Source: Roseiflexaceae bacterium UBA965 (GTDB lineage Bacteria > Chloroflexota > Chloroflexia > Chloroflexales > Roseiflexaceae). From it: 9,235 nucleotides of DNA. Of the stretch, positions 1 through 6,569 are shown piece by piece. Below the pieces are notes generated by a model, which saw only the letters and a list, made by a program, of their open reading frames with translations, was not told the DNA's origin and did no database searches. The position numbers and the translations under genes are program-made. Every line of letters begins with the position of its first letter. Position 1 is the first letter of the stretch. The stretch lies in assembly GCA_002292925.1 (NCBI GenBank), contig DBCF01000039.1, forward strand, positions 1 through 9,235, in the 5' to 3' direction.

Positions 1-180
1 GTGTGTGCCATACCATAGATTCTCATGGGCTCGCACAGAGGGCGCGGAGGCAAGCACACACGGTGGCACGCAGTATTTTGTGTGAGGCTCAGCGCCAACA
101 ACAGACCAACTAGCCTCGATTCACGTCTGCGCCAGTCGTTTTTTTCCACAAAAAAATAACCAACCAAATGACCTACAAAA
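1..180. other. Upstream intergenic segment without a recognisable gene
   Basis: No convincing coding frame is visible before the pheS promoter. Positions 34-50 carry a CACAGAG/GCGCGGAGG stretch resembling the CAGAG-periodic repeat at 5870-5900. An 8-bp inverted pair GTGTGTGC (1-8) and GCACACAC (54-61) lies at the window edge; its meaning cannot be judged without the sequence to the left. Positions 139-156 form seven T, CCAC, seven A, a perfect short inverted repeat just upstream of the pheS promoter. The gene to the left is outside the window. Confidence 0.5.
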
Positions 181-186
181 ATACGG

Positions 187-192
187 TATAAT
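187..192 (+). promoter_or_regulatory. -10 box of the pheS operon promoter
   Basis: The sequence TATAAT matches the sigma70-type -10 consensus exactly and sits just before the start of the T-box leader, so transcription should begin near position 199. No good -35 hexamer is visible at a 16-18 bp spacing (the region around 164-169 reads CCAAAT), and there is no extended -10 TG. The A/T-rich 139-156 segment lies further upstream and could act as an UP-like element (inference). Confidence 0.65.
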
Positions 193-198
193 ACCCGC

Positions 199-447
199 AA
201 CAACATAGAGCGTTGACGAAGCGAGTACGGTAATTACGACGTCCAGGGAGTGTTGATCGACGACTGTGAGTCGACACCGCACGAATTACCCGAAGTTCCC
301 TTCTGAGCTGTTTGGCAGAAGTGCGCCCGCATGCGTAGGTCAGACCGGTGTTTCCCGCCGTTATCGGGGCAGAGGGTCACGTTTTTGTGACCAAAACAGG
401 GTGGTACCACGACCACACATCGTCCCTGACGATGCGTGGATTTTTTA
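199..447 (+). promoter_or_regulatory. Phenylalanine T-box riboswitch leader of pheS operon
   Basis: This leader RNA senses uncharged tRNA-Phe and lets transcription continue into the synthetase operon. The T-box core AGGGTGGTACCACG lies at 398-411. Stem I shows the GAGTA specifier-loop motif at 223-227. The helix above it is GGTAATT (229-235) with AATTACC (284-290), and the helix below is GAAG (218-221) with CTTC (300-303). This places the specifier codon TTC (Phe) at 296-298. A stem III-like hairpin is GGTCAC (375-380) with GTGACC (387-392). The antiterminator pairs AGGG (398-401) with CCCT (424-427) and ACGA (409-412) with TCGT (420-423), leaving the 7-nt bulge TGGTACC. TGGT would pair with the ACCA end of tRNA-Phe. 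Class membership is secure; the details of distal stem I and stem II were not resolved. Confidence 0.95.
413..446 (+). terminator. Regulated intrinsic terminator of the T-box
   Basis: Positions 413-424 pair with 428-439 through a CCT loop, 11 of 12 pairs (A417 against C435 is the mismatch), followed by A and six T (441-446). The stem uses 420-427, the same bases needed for the 3' side of the antiterminator, so the two folds exclude each other. Without uncharged tRNA-Phe, transcription should stop here before pheS. Confidence 0.92.
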
Positions 448-470
448 TTGGCAAATGCGCCCACTACAAC

Positions 471-475
471 GGAGG
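471..475 (+). promoter_or_regulatory. Ribosome binding site deciding the pheS start
   Basis: GGAGG lies 5 nt before GTG at 481. The in-frame upstream GTG at 436 lies inside the terminator stem and has no such site, which settles the start at 481. Confidence 0.85.
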
Positions 476-480
476 AATAC

Positions 481-1527
481 GTGAGTATTATCGATCAATT
501 GGCCACCATCGAACAAGCCGCCCTGGCCACACTCGCCACCATCGAAACCAGCGAGGCGATTGGCGAATGGAAGAGCAACTACCTCGGCAAACAAGGCGCC
601 ATCGCCAAACTAAGTCGCGAGCTAGGCACGCTCCCCAGTGACCAACGCCCAGCCGCCGGTCAACGCTTCAATGCGGTGCGTACCGCTCTCGATGAGGCCT
701 TTGCGGCACGCGAAGCGACGATTTCGCAGGCTGCCCAACAACAAGCCTTTGGCCAAGACGCCGTCGACGTGACCTTGCCCGGCCGCTTGCCGGTGGTCGG
801 TCGCCTGCACCCTAGCACCCGGGTGTTGCGCATGATTACCGATATCTTTGCCGATATGGGCTTCCAAGTCTGGGAAAGCCCCGAGGTCGAGACCGACACG
901 CTCAACTTTGGCCTGCTCAACATCCCCGAAGATCATCCGGCCCGCGACATGTGGGATACATTTTATGTCGAAACAGCCCCCGGTGCCGAAAAAGTCTTGT
1001 TGCGCACCCACACCTCACCCGGCCAAATCCATGCCATGCGGGCCCACGCCCCTAATCCGGTGCGGGTGATTTTGCCTGGCAAATGCTATCGCTACGAGCA
1101 AGTCACGACCCGCCACGAGATGATGTTTCATCAAGTAGAAGGAATTGCGGTCGGCCAGCACATCACCTTTTCGGATCTCAAAGGGACATTGATTGGCTTT
1201 GCGGAGCGCTTGTATGGTGCCGGCACCAAAACCCGCTTCCGCCCCAGTTACTTCCCGTTTACCGAGCCGAGTGTCGAGCTCGACGTCGAGTGCTTTTTGT
1301 GCAAAGGCGCCGGTTGTCGCATCTGTAAGCAGAGTGGCTGGCTCGAAGTCTCCGGTGCAGGGATGATCCACCCCACCGTGCTCCGCAACGGTGGCTATGA
1401 CCCCGACGTGTATAGCGGCTTTGCCTTTGGTATGGGTCCCGAGCGGATTACCATGCTCCGGCACGGCATCGACGATATTCGCTGGTTCTTTAGCGGCGAC
1501 GAACGCTTCTTGCAACAGTTTGTGTAA
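481..1527 (+). CDS. pheS: Phenylalanine--tRNA ligase alpha subunit
   Basis: Catalytic alpha subunit of the cytoplasmic (alpha-beta)2 enzyme that activates Phe with ATP and charges tRNA-Phe. It is 348 residues from the GTG start, a usual length. Residues 1-90 form the N-terminal helical region expected to bind tRNA (IDQLATIEQAALATL at the start). The class II core follows: DTFYV at 159-163, RTHTSPGQIH at 175-184, motif 2 around 201-221 (CYRYEQ to FHQVEG), the FPFTEPS Phe-pocket segment at 258-264, and motif 3 GFAFGMGPERITM at 313-325. An insertion at 271-282 carries four cysteines, CxxC-x4-CxxC, a possible zinc knuckle also seen in some other bacterial PheS (from memory). It is the first gene after the Phe T-box. 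The next gene starts 3 nt after its stop. Identification is secure. Confidence 0.98.
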   Translation: MSIIDQLATIEQAALATLATIETSEAIGEWKSNYLGKQGAIAKLSRELGTLPSDQRPAAGQRFNAVRTALDEAFAAREATISQAAQQQAFGQDAVDVTLPGRLPVVGRLHPSTRVLRMITDIFADMGFQVWESPEVETDTLNFGLLNIPEDHPARDMWDTFYVETAPGAEKVLLRTHTSPGQIHAMRAHAPNPVRVILPGKCYRYEQVTTRHEMMFHQVEGIAVGQHITFSDLKGTLIGFAERLYGAGTKTRFRPSYFPFTEPSVELDVECFLCKGAGCRICKQSGWLEVSGAGMIHPTVLRNGGYDPDVYSGFAFGMGPERITMLRHGIDDIRWFFSGDERFLQQFV

Positions 1528-1530
1528 GCG

Positions 1531-3294
1531 ATGAAATACGTATTCACGCCACTCCACATATTGCGCGGCATCATCGTACTCCTGCTGGGGAGTGCGCTGG
1601 TGGTGGCATTGAGCAATCCGCTAGGTGAAGCACCCGACGAACCGGCGCACTTCGACTATGCGCGCTTTGTGGCGGTGAATCAGCAGCTCCCATTGCAATG
1701 TGCCCCGCCCTGCCAAAGTGACGTCCCCGGCGAAGGGCACCAGCCTCCGCTGGCATACCTCGTGTATGCCGGACTCACCTGGCCCTTAATTGATAGCGGC
1801 GAATGGGTGCCCCAAGCCATCAACCCCCAATTCATTTGGCAAGGGGGGAGCCAATCGCAAGCGCTGGTGCATGGCACGCGTGAGCAATGGCCGTGGCAAG
1901 GGACGTTTTTGGCGTGGCGCCTGATGCGGCTCATCTCGGTGGCGTTCGTACTGACCGGAATCTACTTCGTGTGGCGGACGGGGCTGGCCATCAGCACCCC
2001 AACTGTTGCATTAATGGCGGTGGCGTTGCTGGCGAGTAGCCCGCAAACCAGTCTGATTGCCGGGTCGGTGAGCAACGATGCCTTGTTGTTTTGTCTGACC
2101 GCGATTGTTACCGCTGGCACGGTACAGGCACGTACCTACCGTCAGATGGTGTTGTTGGGGCTGGCCATTGGGGCGGCGCTTATCACCAAACAAAGCGCAA
2201 TTGTGCTCATTCCACTCATCTGTTGGCCGGTCTGGCAATATTTCACTGGCTGGCAACGGCTGTGGGCGTTGCTGTTGGCCGGATTGCCGATGGTGGTGAC
2301 TGCCGGCTGGTGGTACGCACGCAATCATCTCGTCTATGGTGATGTGTTTGGGCTAGCCTTGTTTCGGAGCATTTATCAACAAACCCCACTTGATTTTGGG
2401 CAACTGAGCACCTGGCAACAAGCCTTTAGTCAGTTAATGCGCTCGGCATGGGGCATGTACGGCTGGATGAGCCTGGCAGCCCCTGATTGGTGGCTGCAAA
2501 TCGGTGCCACAGTCACGATTAGCGCAGCGGCAGGGCTACTCATCCATGCCGGATCCCGCCGCCCCATCGCCCCCCAGTGGTGGTTGTTGGGCGCACTCTG
2601 GTTGGTGGCTAGTCTCTGGCTGATCAGCTTTGCCTATACGGTTGGACCAGTAGCCTGGCAGATGCGTTTGATGATTATCGCCGTACCTGCGGGAGGATTA
2701 CTGCTGGCCAAAGGATTAGTCACCGGCATCGGGATTACACCCAAACCCATTCAGATTGGGCTGGCAGTGGTGGTCGCAATCGCGTGTCAACTGAGTATTT
2801 GGTGGAGCCACGTATTACCCACCTATCATGCCAACATGCCCGCCGCAGCCACTACCGCACAGCCCCTGGCCACGGCGACCAAAGCAATTTTTGTGGCCCC
2901 CAAGGCCGGTGGGGGGATTGCCTTGCTTGATTACACTCTGACCGGTCAACTCGCTGCTGGACAAGCACTCGACTTGCAACTGCGCTGGCTCACCCAAACG
3001 CGCCCCAGCAATAATTGGCAGCTGTTTGTGTGGGTGATTAATGCAGAAAAAAAACCCGTGCTCCAGGTGCTCCAGCCGCTTGATCCCCAATTGCCGACGA
3101 GTGCATGGAGCCCAGGCGACCGCTTGTATACGTCCCATCAGTTCACTATCCCCGCCGCGTTACCAGTCGGTCAATACACCCTGCAAATCGGGTTGTTTGA
3201 TCCAGCAGCCAAATTGCGGGCTCACAAACGCAATTACGCCGAAAAATTGACTGGCGACAGTATCCGGATTCCATTTGTGATTCCCGCCCCCTAA
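1531..3294 (+). CDS. GT-C type membrane protein (DUF2142 / glycosyltransferase 39-like) with C-terminal beta-sandwich
   Basis: Large inner-membrane protein of 587 residues, probably transferring sugars from a lipid-linked donor; substrate and acceptor are unknown. After a first membrane helix (about 11-28) comes APDEPAHFDYARF (34-46). This has the acidic pair and His typical of the first external loop of DUF2142/PMT-like GT-C proteins. EGHQPPLAY (68-76), SNDALLF (181-187) and WWYARN (260-265) are further family-style motifs. About 9-11 hydrophobic segments run to residue 427. Residues about 450-587 form a soluble, presumably external, beta-rich domain with the WSPGD (526-530) and PVGQYTLQIGLFD (545-557) pattern often fused to Chloroflexota glycosyltransferases. 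No clear Shine-Dalgarno precedes the ATG, so translation is probably coupled to pheS termination 3 nt upstream. Its position between pheS and pheT is unusual. The family label is less certain than the GT-C fold. Confidence 0.75.
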   Translation: MKYVFTPLHILRGIIVLLLGSALVVALSNPLGEAPDEPAHFDYARFVAVNQQLPLQCAPPCQSDVPGEGHQPPLAYLVYAGLTWPLIDSGEWVPQAINPQFIWQGGSQSQALVHGTREQWPWQGTFLAWRLMRLISVAFVLTGIYFVWRTGLAISTPTVALMAVALLASSPQTSLIAGSVSNDALLFCLTAIVTAGTVQARTYRQMVLLGLAIGAALITKQSAIVLIPLICWPVWQYFTGWQRLWALLLAGLPMVVTAGWWYARNHLVYGDVFGLALFRSIYQQTPLDFGQLSTWQQAFSQLMRSAWGMYGWMSLAAPDWWLQIGATVTISAAAGLLIHAGSRRPIAPQWWLLGALWLVASLWLISFAYTVGPVAWQMRLMIIAVPAGGLLLAKGLVTGIGITPKPIQIGLAVVVAIACQLSIWWSHVLPTYHANMPAAATTAQPLATATKAIFVAPKAGGGIALLDYTLTGQLAAGQALDLQLRWLTQTRPSNNWQLFVWVINAEKKPVLQVLQPLDPQLPTSAWSPGDRLYTSHQFTIPAALPVGQYTLQIGLFDPAAKLRAHKRNYAEKLTGDSIRIPFVIPAP

Positions 3295-3321
3295 TCTATC
3301 CGCACGCAAAGGAGTTGTTGT

Positions 3322-5802
3322 ATGCGCATTCCGCTTTCTTGGCTTCGTGAATATGTCGACGTGACCATTCCTGTCGATGAATTAGCCGAACGGCTGACTC
3401 GGTCAGGACTCGAAGTCGATAGTATCGAACATATTGGTGGCGTCCAAGCCGAATTACCCTGGGATCCCACCTTGGTACTGGTCTGTAACATCCTCGAAGT
3501 CACTCAGCACCCCAACGCCGACCGGTTGGTGCTCGCCACCGTCGAATACGCCCCCGGCAGCATCCACACCGTCGTCACCGGTGCCCCCAATTTGTACCAG
3601 TACAAAGGGCTCGGACAGCTGACCCACCCCCTCAAATCGGTGTTTGCCCGTGAAGGGGCAGTATTGTATGACGGGCATGTGGCCGAAAAAGTCAAGGTCA
3701 AGCTTAAAGGCAAACCAGTACGTGGGGTCATGTCTGATGCCATGCTCTGCTCCGAAAAAGAGCTGGGGCTCTCTGAAGAGCACGAAGGCATTTTGATCTT
3801 GCCCGCAGACGCCCCCGTAGGCATGTCATTGGTGGAATACATCGGTGACACGGTAGTTGACATCGACGTACTGCCCAACATGGCTCGCACCTTGTCGTTG
3901 GTTGGGATGGCCCGAGAAATCGCCGCCCTCACCAATCAAACCCTGCGGCTCCCCACCCCCACCGTCGCCACCAGCGGCGCTGATGCCAACGACACCTTCA
4001 AAGTCACCATTGCCACCCCAGAGTTGTGCCCGCGCTTTACCGCCAGTGTAGTGCGCAACGTGACCATCAAAACATCACCGTTTTGGATGCAACGCCGCCT
4101 TATCATGGCCGGCATGCGCCCCATCAACAACATCGTCGACATCAGCAACTATGTGATGCTCGAATTGGGTACCCCCAATCACACCTTTGATGCCGATTGT
4201 GTGGCCGAAGCGCATATCGTGGTGCGTAACGCCCACGCCGACGAACAACTCAAAACCCTCGATGGTCGCACCCACACCCTCAATCCCAGCCATTTATTGG
4301 TGTGCGACACCACCCAGGCCTTGAGTGTGGCGGGGGTGATGGGTGGCGAAAGTAGCGAAGTCAGTGACCGCACCCAAAACGTCTTGGTCGAAGCGGCGGT
4401 ATGGGAACCAACCATCATCCGGCGCATGTCGACAGCCTTCAAATTACGCTCAGAGGCCTCGAAGCGCTTTGAACGGGGTGTTGATACCGAAATGCTTGAC
4501 CTCGCACAACGCCGCTTGTGTCAATTGCTCCATGAATACGCCGATGGCGTGGTGGCACCGGGCATGGTCGATGTGCGCATTGCCCCCGCTCGCCAAGTCG
4601 CGATTATGTTGACCAGTGCCGAAGTCAAACGCATCCTCGGGCTCGACTTCAGCGCCGCTCAGCTCAGCGAATTGCTCACACCACTCGGCTTTGGCTGTAG
4701 CGTGGCTGCCAGCGACCGCCTCGAGGTGGCAGTACCAAGCTACCGCCGTGATGTCAGTCACACTGCCGATTTGTGCGAAGAAGTAGCCCGCATGTTTGGC
4801 TACGACAACTTACCCAGCACCATCATGGCCGACGAATTACCCACCCAACGCACCAATCTGGCCCTCGAGCGCGAACACTTCGTGCGCGACGTGCTCAGTG
4901 GGGCCGGCCTCAACGAAGCCATCACCTATTCACTTACCAGCCTAGCATCAGCGGCCAACCTTGACCCCGCCGAAGCCGAATCCACCACCTACCTGCGTCT
5001 CGCCAACCCGTTGTCGAGCGAGCGTGAGTATATGCGCCGGGCTATTTTGCCAACCCTGCTCGAATCGGCGGCAGTCAATTTGCGTGAGCGTGGCAGCACC
5101 CGTTTGTTTGAAGTCGGTCGCGTCTATCATCGCCGTGACGATGCCATTTTGCCGGCCGAACCATTGCGCGTGGCCATTGTAATGGCGGGTCAGCGCACCA
5201 ACGCCTCGTGGCACGATGCGGCACCTGAGACCGTCGACTTCTTTGATGTCAAAGGCATAGTGGAATTGTTGTGCGAACGCCTGCAAATCACCACTATTCG
5301 CATCGCGCCCAGCGACGTCGACTATTTGCAACCAGGACGGGCCGCCCAACTCATCGCCCGCACTGCCAGCGGCGACGTGGTGATTGGCCACTTTGGTGAA
5401 TTACATCCCCTCGCCCGTGAACGCTTTGCCATGCCAGCCATGCGGGTTGCGGTAGCCGAATTTGCCCTCGACACGTTGCTAGAACTCGCCAATGTGCCCC
5501 GTTACACCAGTATTTCGCGCTACCCAGCCAGTAGCCAAGATTTGGCGTTGGTGGCGCCGGTGGCTGTCAGTGCCGAAACCATCGCCGCCTCGATTCGCAA
5601 ATACGCTGGGGCTGCGTTGAGTAGCATCGAACTCTTTGACGTCTACACTGGCGCCAATTTGGGCGAAGGGATGCGCAGTCTGGCCTATCGACTTACCTTC
5701 CGCAGTAGCGAACGCACGTTGGGCGATGACGAAATCACCAAGCTCCGTGCCAAAATCATCCGCGGTGTCGAACACGAGACCAGCGCCAAAATGCGCTCGT
5801 AA
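3322..5802 (+). CDS. pheT: Phenylalanine--tRNA ligase beta subunit
   Basis: Beta subunit (826 residues, full length) of phenylalanyl-tRNA synthetase. It binds tRNA-Phe and removes misactivated or mischarged tyrosine. Domains in order: N-terminal MRIPLSWLREYV; EMAP-like tRNA-binding domain about 45-165 (NILEVTQHPNADRL at 56-69); B3/B4 editing domain about 215-400 with MRPINNIVDISNYVM (265-279), TPNHTFD (284-290, His287 matching the conserved editing-site His of the family), VAGVMGG (336-342) and SKRFERGVD (380-388); B5 about 420-500 ending DLCEEVARMFGYDNLP (483-498); catalytic-like core about 510-715; and the C-terminal ferredoxin-fold anticodon-binding domain about 727-820. AAAGGAG at 3308-3314, 7 nt before ATG, supports the start. 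It lies 27 nt after the membrane protein gene and ends just before a strong terminator, so it closes the operon. Confidence 0.98.
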   Translation: MRIPLSWLREYVDVTIPVDELAERLTRSGLEVDSIEHIGGVQAELPWDPTLVLVCNILEVTQHPNADRLVLATVEYAPGSIHTVVTGAPNLYQYKGLGQLTHPLKSVFAREGAVLYDGHVAEKVKVKLKGKPVRGVMSDAMLCSEKELGLSEEHEGILILPADAPVGMSLVEYIGDTVVDIDVLPNMARTLSLVGMAREIAALTNQTLRLPTPTVATSGADANDTFKVTIATPELCPRFTASVVRNVTIKTSPFWMQRRLIMAGMRPINNIVDISNYVMLELGTPNHTFDADCVAEAHIVVRNAHADEQLKTLDGRTHTLNPSHLLVCDTTQALSVAGVMGGESSEVSDRTQNVLVEAAVWEPTIIRRMSTAFKLRSEASKRFERGVDTEMLDLAQRRLCQLLHEYADGVVAPGMVDVRIAPARQVAIMLTSAEVKRILGLDFSAAQLSELLTPLGFGCSVAASDRLEVAVPSYRRDVSHTADLCEEVARMFGYDNLPSTIMADELPTQRTNLALEREHFVRDVLSGAGLNEAITYSLTSLASAANLDPAEAESTTYLRLANPLSSEREYMRRAILPTLLESAAVNLRERGSTRLFEVGRVYHRRDDAILPAEPLRVAIVMAGQRTNASWHDAAPETVDFFDVKGIVELLCERLQITTIRIAPSDVDYLQPGRAAQLIARTASGDVVIGHFGELHPLARERFAMPAMRVAVAEFALDTLLELANVPRYTSISRYPASSQDLALVAPVAVSAETIAASIRKYAGAALSSIELFDVYTGANLGEGMRSLAYRLTFRSSERTLGDDEITKLRAKIIRGVEHETSAKMRS

Positions 5803-5819
5803 GCATTGTTGGTCTCCTC

Positions 5820-5854
5820 ACCACCCAGTGCATTATGCGCTGGGTGGTTTTTTT
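5820..5854 (+). terminator. Intrinsic terminator of the pheS-pheT operon
   Basis: A 13-bp stem (5820-5832 with 5836-5848, one G-T wobble) closes on a TTA loop and runs into seven T at 5848-5854. It begins 17 nt after the pheT stop codon. This is a strong rho-independent terminator. Confidence 0.95.
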
Positions 5855-5869
5855 GCGCTTTTTTCATAT

Positions 5870-5900
5870 CTCACACAGAGTACGCAGAGCGCACAGAGGC
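5870..5900. repeat. CAGAG-periodic dispersed repeat fragment
   Basis: Three near-copies of C-x-CAGAG follow one another (CACAGAG, CGCAGAG, CACAGAG). The pattern resembles ACAGAG-type low-complexity repeats that occur scattered between genes in many bacterial genomes (recollection, not checked). A related piece lies at 34-50 in this window, which supports a dispersed family. Confidence 0.45.
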
Positions 5901-5992
5901 GCATGGGCGATTATCCACGGCGCATTGAAATGTACCTGTCACAGTGCATGAGCGCATTGGTGTGATCGCCCTTACCCATTGACGTCCACGTC

Positions 5993-6055
5993 ACTTCATG
6001 CTTCCTACTTCATGCTTCCTACTTCATGCTTCCTACTTCATGCTTCCTACTTCAT
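5993..6055. repeat. 14-bp tandem repeat, 4.5 copies, made of two related heptamers
   Basis: The unit ACTTCATGCTTCCT occurs four times without a single difference (5993, 6007, 6021, 6035), followed by a half copy ACTTCAT at 6049-6055. In another phase the unit reads CTTCATG-CTTCCTA, two heptamers sharing CTTC, so the array has an underlying 7-bp period. The last base lies one nucleotide before the -35 box of the promoter at 6057, placing the whole array at about -36 to -100. That is the region where activators or direct-repeat operators sit. Perfect identity implies recent expansion or active homogenisation. Confidence 0.97.
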
Positions 6056-6056
6056 A

Positions 6057-6085
6057 TTGACATCCATCATTATTCACCGTATAAT
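6057..6085 (+). promoter_or_regulatory. Perfect consensus sigma70 promoter of the DUF4395-thioredoxin operon
   Basis: TTGACA at 6057-6062 and TATAAT at 6080-6085 are separated by exactly 17 bp. Both hexamers and the spacing match the textbook consensus. Transcription should start near 6092, giving a leader of about 56 nt before the ATG at 6148. Confidence 0.93.
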
Positions 6086-6091
6086 TTTACT

Positions 6092-6116
6092 ATGGTAATT
6101 TGATAAAATTACTCAT
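6092..6116 (+). repeat. AT-rich inverted repeat at the predicted transcript start
   Basis: GTAATTT (6095-6101) and AAATTAC (6106-6112) are perfect complements around a GATA loop. The outer ATG (6092-6094) and CAT (6114-6116) extend the pairing to 10 bp, with one bulged T. It starts at about +1, so it could be a protein operator that blocks initiation or a 5'-end hairpin protecting the mRNA. The sequence alone does not decide between these. Confidence 0.6.
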
Positions 6117-6147
6117 GTATTATTATCAACAACAAAAGGAGGTCACG

Positions 6148-6567
6148 ATGAAGACCTTTCGCTTTGATCGCAACGCCTTACGATTTGGGCAAATCAGTCT
6201 GATAGTTGTTTTGGTGATTGGGTTTGTGCTCAATATACCCTACGCGATTTATGTGGGAGCGTTAATGCTATTGAGTGCCTTAGTACTCCCAGCCTGGGCA
6301 CCACAATTAATGCTCTATCGTTGGTTTGTGCACAACAACTGGGCAAACACGGCGATTCATGATGAAGACCCTGCGCCCCACCGCTTTGCGCAACAAATGG
6401 GGTTTGGGGTATTGGTGCTTGGCACCGTCGCAGCGCTTGCAGGGAGTCTGACGGGAGCATGGGCGGCGACGTTAGTAGTTATCGCACTTGCATTACTCAA
6501 TGTGACGACGGGGTTTTGTGCGGGATGTTTTGTGCATGCCCAAATCGCCAAACTGCGGAGCGCATAA
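6148..6567 (+). CDS. DUF4395 family membrane protein with terminal CxxC
   Basis: Integral membrane protein of 139 residues. The family has no established biochemical role. MKTFRFDRNALRFGQISL at the start, RFAQQMG at 79-85 and GFCAGC at 122-127 match the DUF4395 pattern as I know it. Four hydrophobic segments lie at about 16-34, 36-52, 84-102 and 105-123. C124 and C127 form a CxxC at the end of the last segment. Positive residues at both ends suggest both termini face the cytoplasm, so the cysteine pair would be at the cytoplasmic membrane face (inference). AAAAGGAGGT at 6134-6143 ends 4 nt before ATG 6148 and fixes the start. An in-frame ATG at 6115 is less likely because this ribosome site lies inside it. 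A thioredoxin-like gene begins 2 nt after the stop, so the pair probably works in thiol-disulfide exchange. Confidence 0.85.
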   Translation: MKTFRFDRNALRFGQISLIVVLVIGFVLNIPYAIYVGALMLLSALVLPAWAPQLMLYRWFVHNNWANTAIHDEDPAPHRFAQQMGFGVLVLGTVAALAGSLTGAWAATLVVIALALLNVTTGFCAGCFVHAQIAKLRSA

Positions 6568-6569
6568 TT

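Larger units (their letters stand above)
5855..6056. other. Intergenic stretch between pheT and the DUF4395 operon
   Basis: No credible gene is seen here. It holds a CAGAG-periodic repeat (5870-5900), a single DnaA-box-like TTATCCACG (5911-5919), an 8-bp direct repeat GCGCATTG (5920-5927 and 5952-5959), a 7-bp inverted pair GGGCGAT/ATCGCCC (5905-5911 and 5965-5971), and the 14-bp tandem array at 5993-6055. The inverted pair encloses 53 nt and could be a decayed structured element. That reading is weak. Confidence 0.5.

Noticed and set aside
436..480. Longer pheS starting at GTG 436
   Set aside because: This start lies inside the T-box terminator stem, has no ribosome site, and adds 15 residues that do not look like a PheS N-terminus. 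GTG 481 has GGAGG 5 nt upstream.
1015..1557. Minus-strand open frame of 180 codons opposite pheS
   Set aside because: It is antisense to strongly conserved pheS codons, with no family signal and no ribosome site.
5911..5919. TTATCCACG as a further DnaA box in the pheT downstream region
   Set aside because: It is a single copy with no neighbours on a helical register. A lone near-match is expected by chance often enough that it is mentioned only as a motif, not as a site.
5993..6055. CRISPR array
   Set aside because: The 14-bp units follow each other directly without spacers, and no cas gene is present. It is a simple tandem repeat.
6115..6147. Alternative DUF4395 start at ATG 6115
   Set aside because: The excellent ribosome site at 6134-6143 would lie inside that extension, and the added MYYYQQQ residues do not fit the family. 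ATG 6148 is better.
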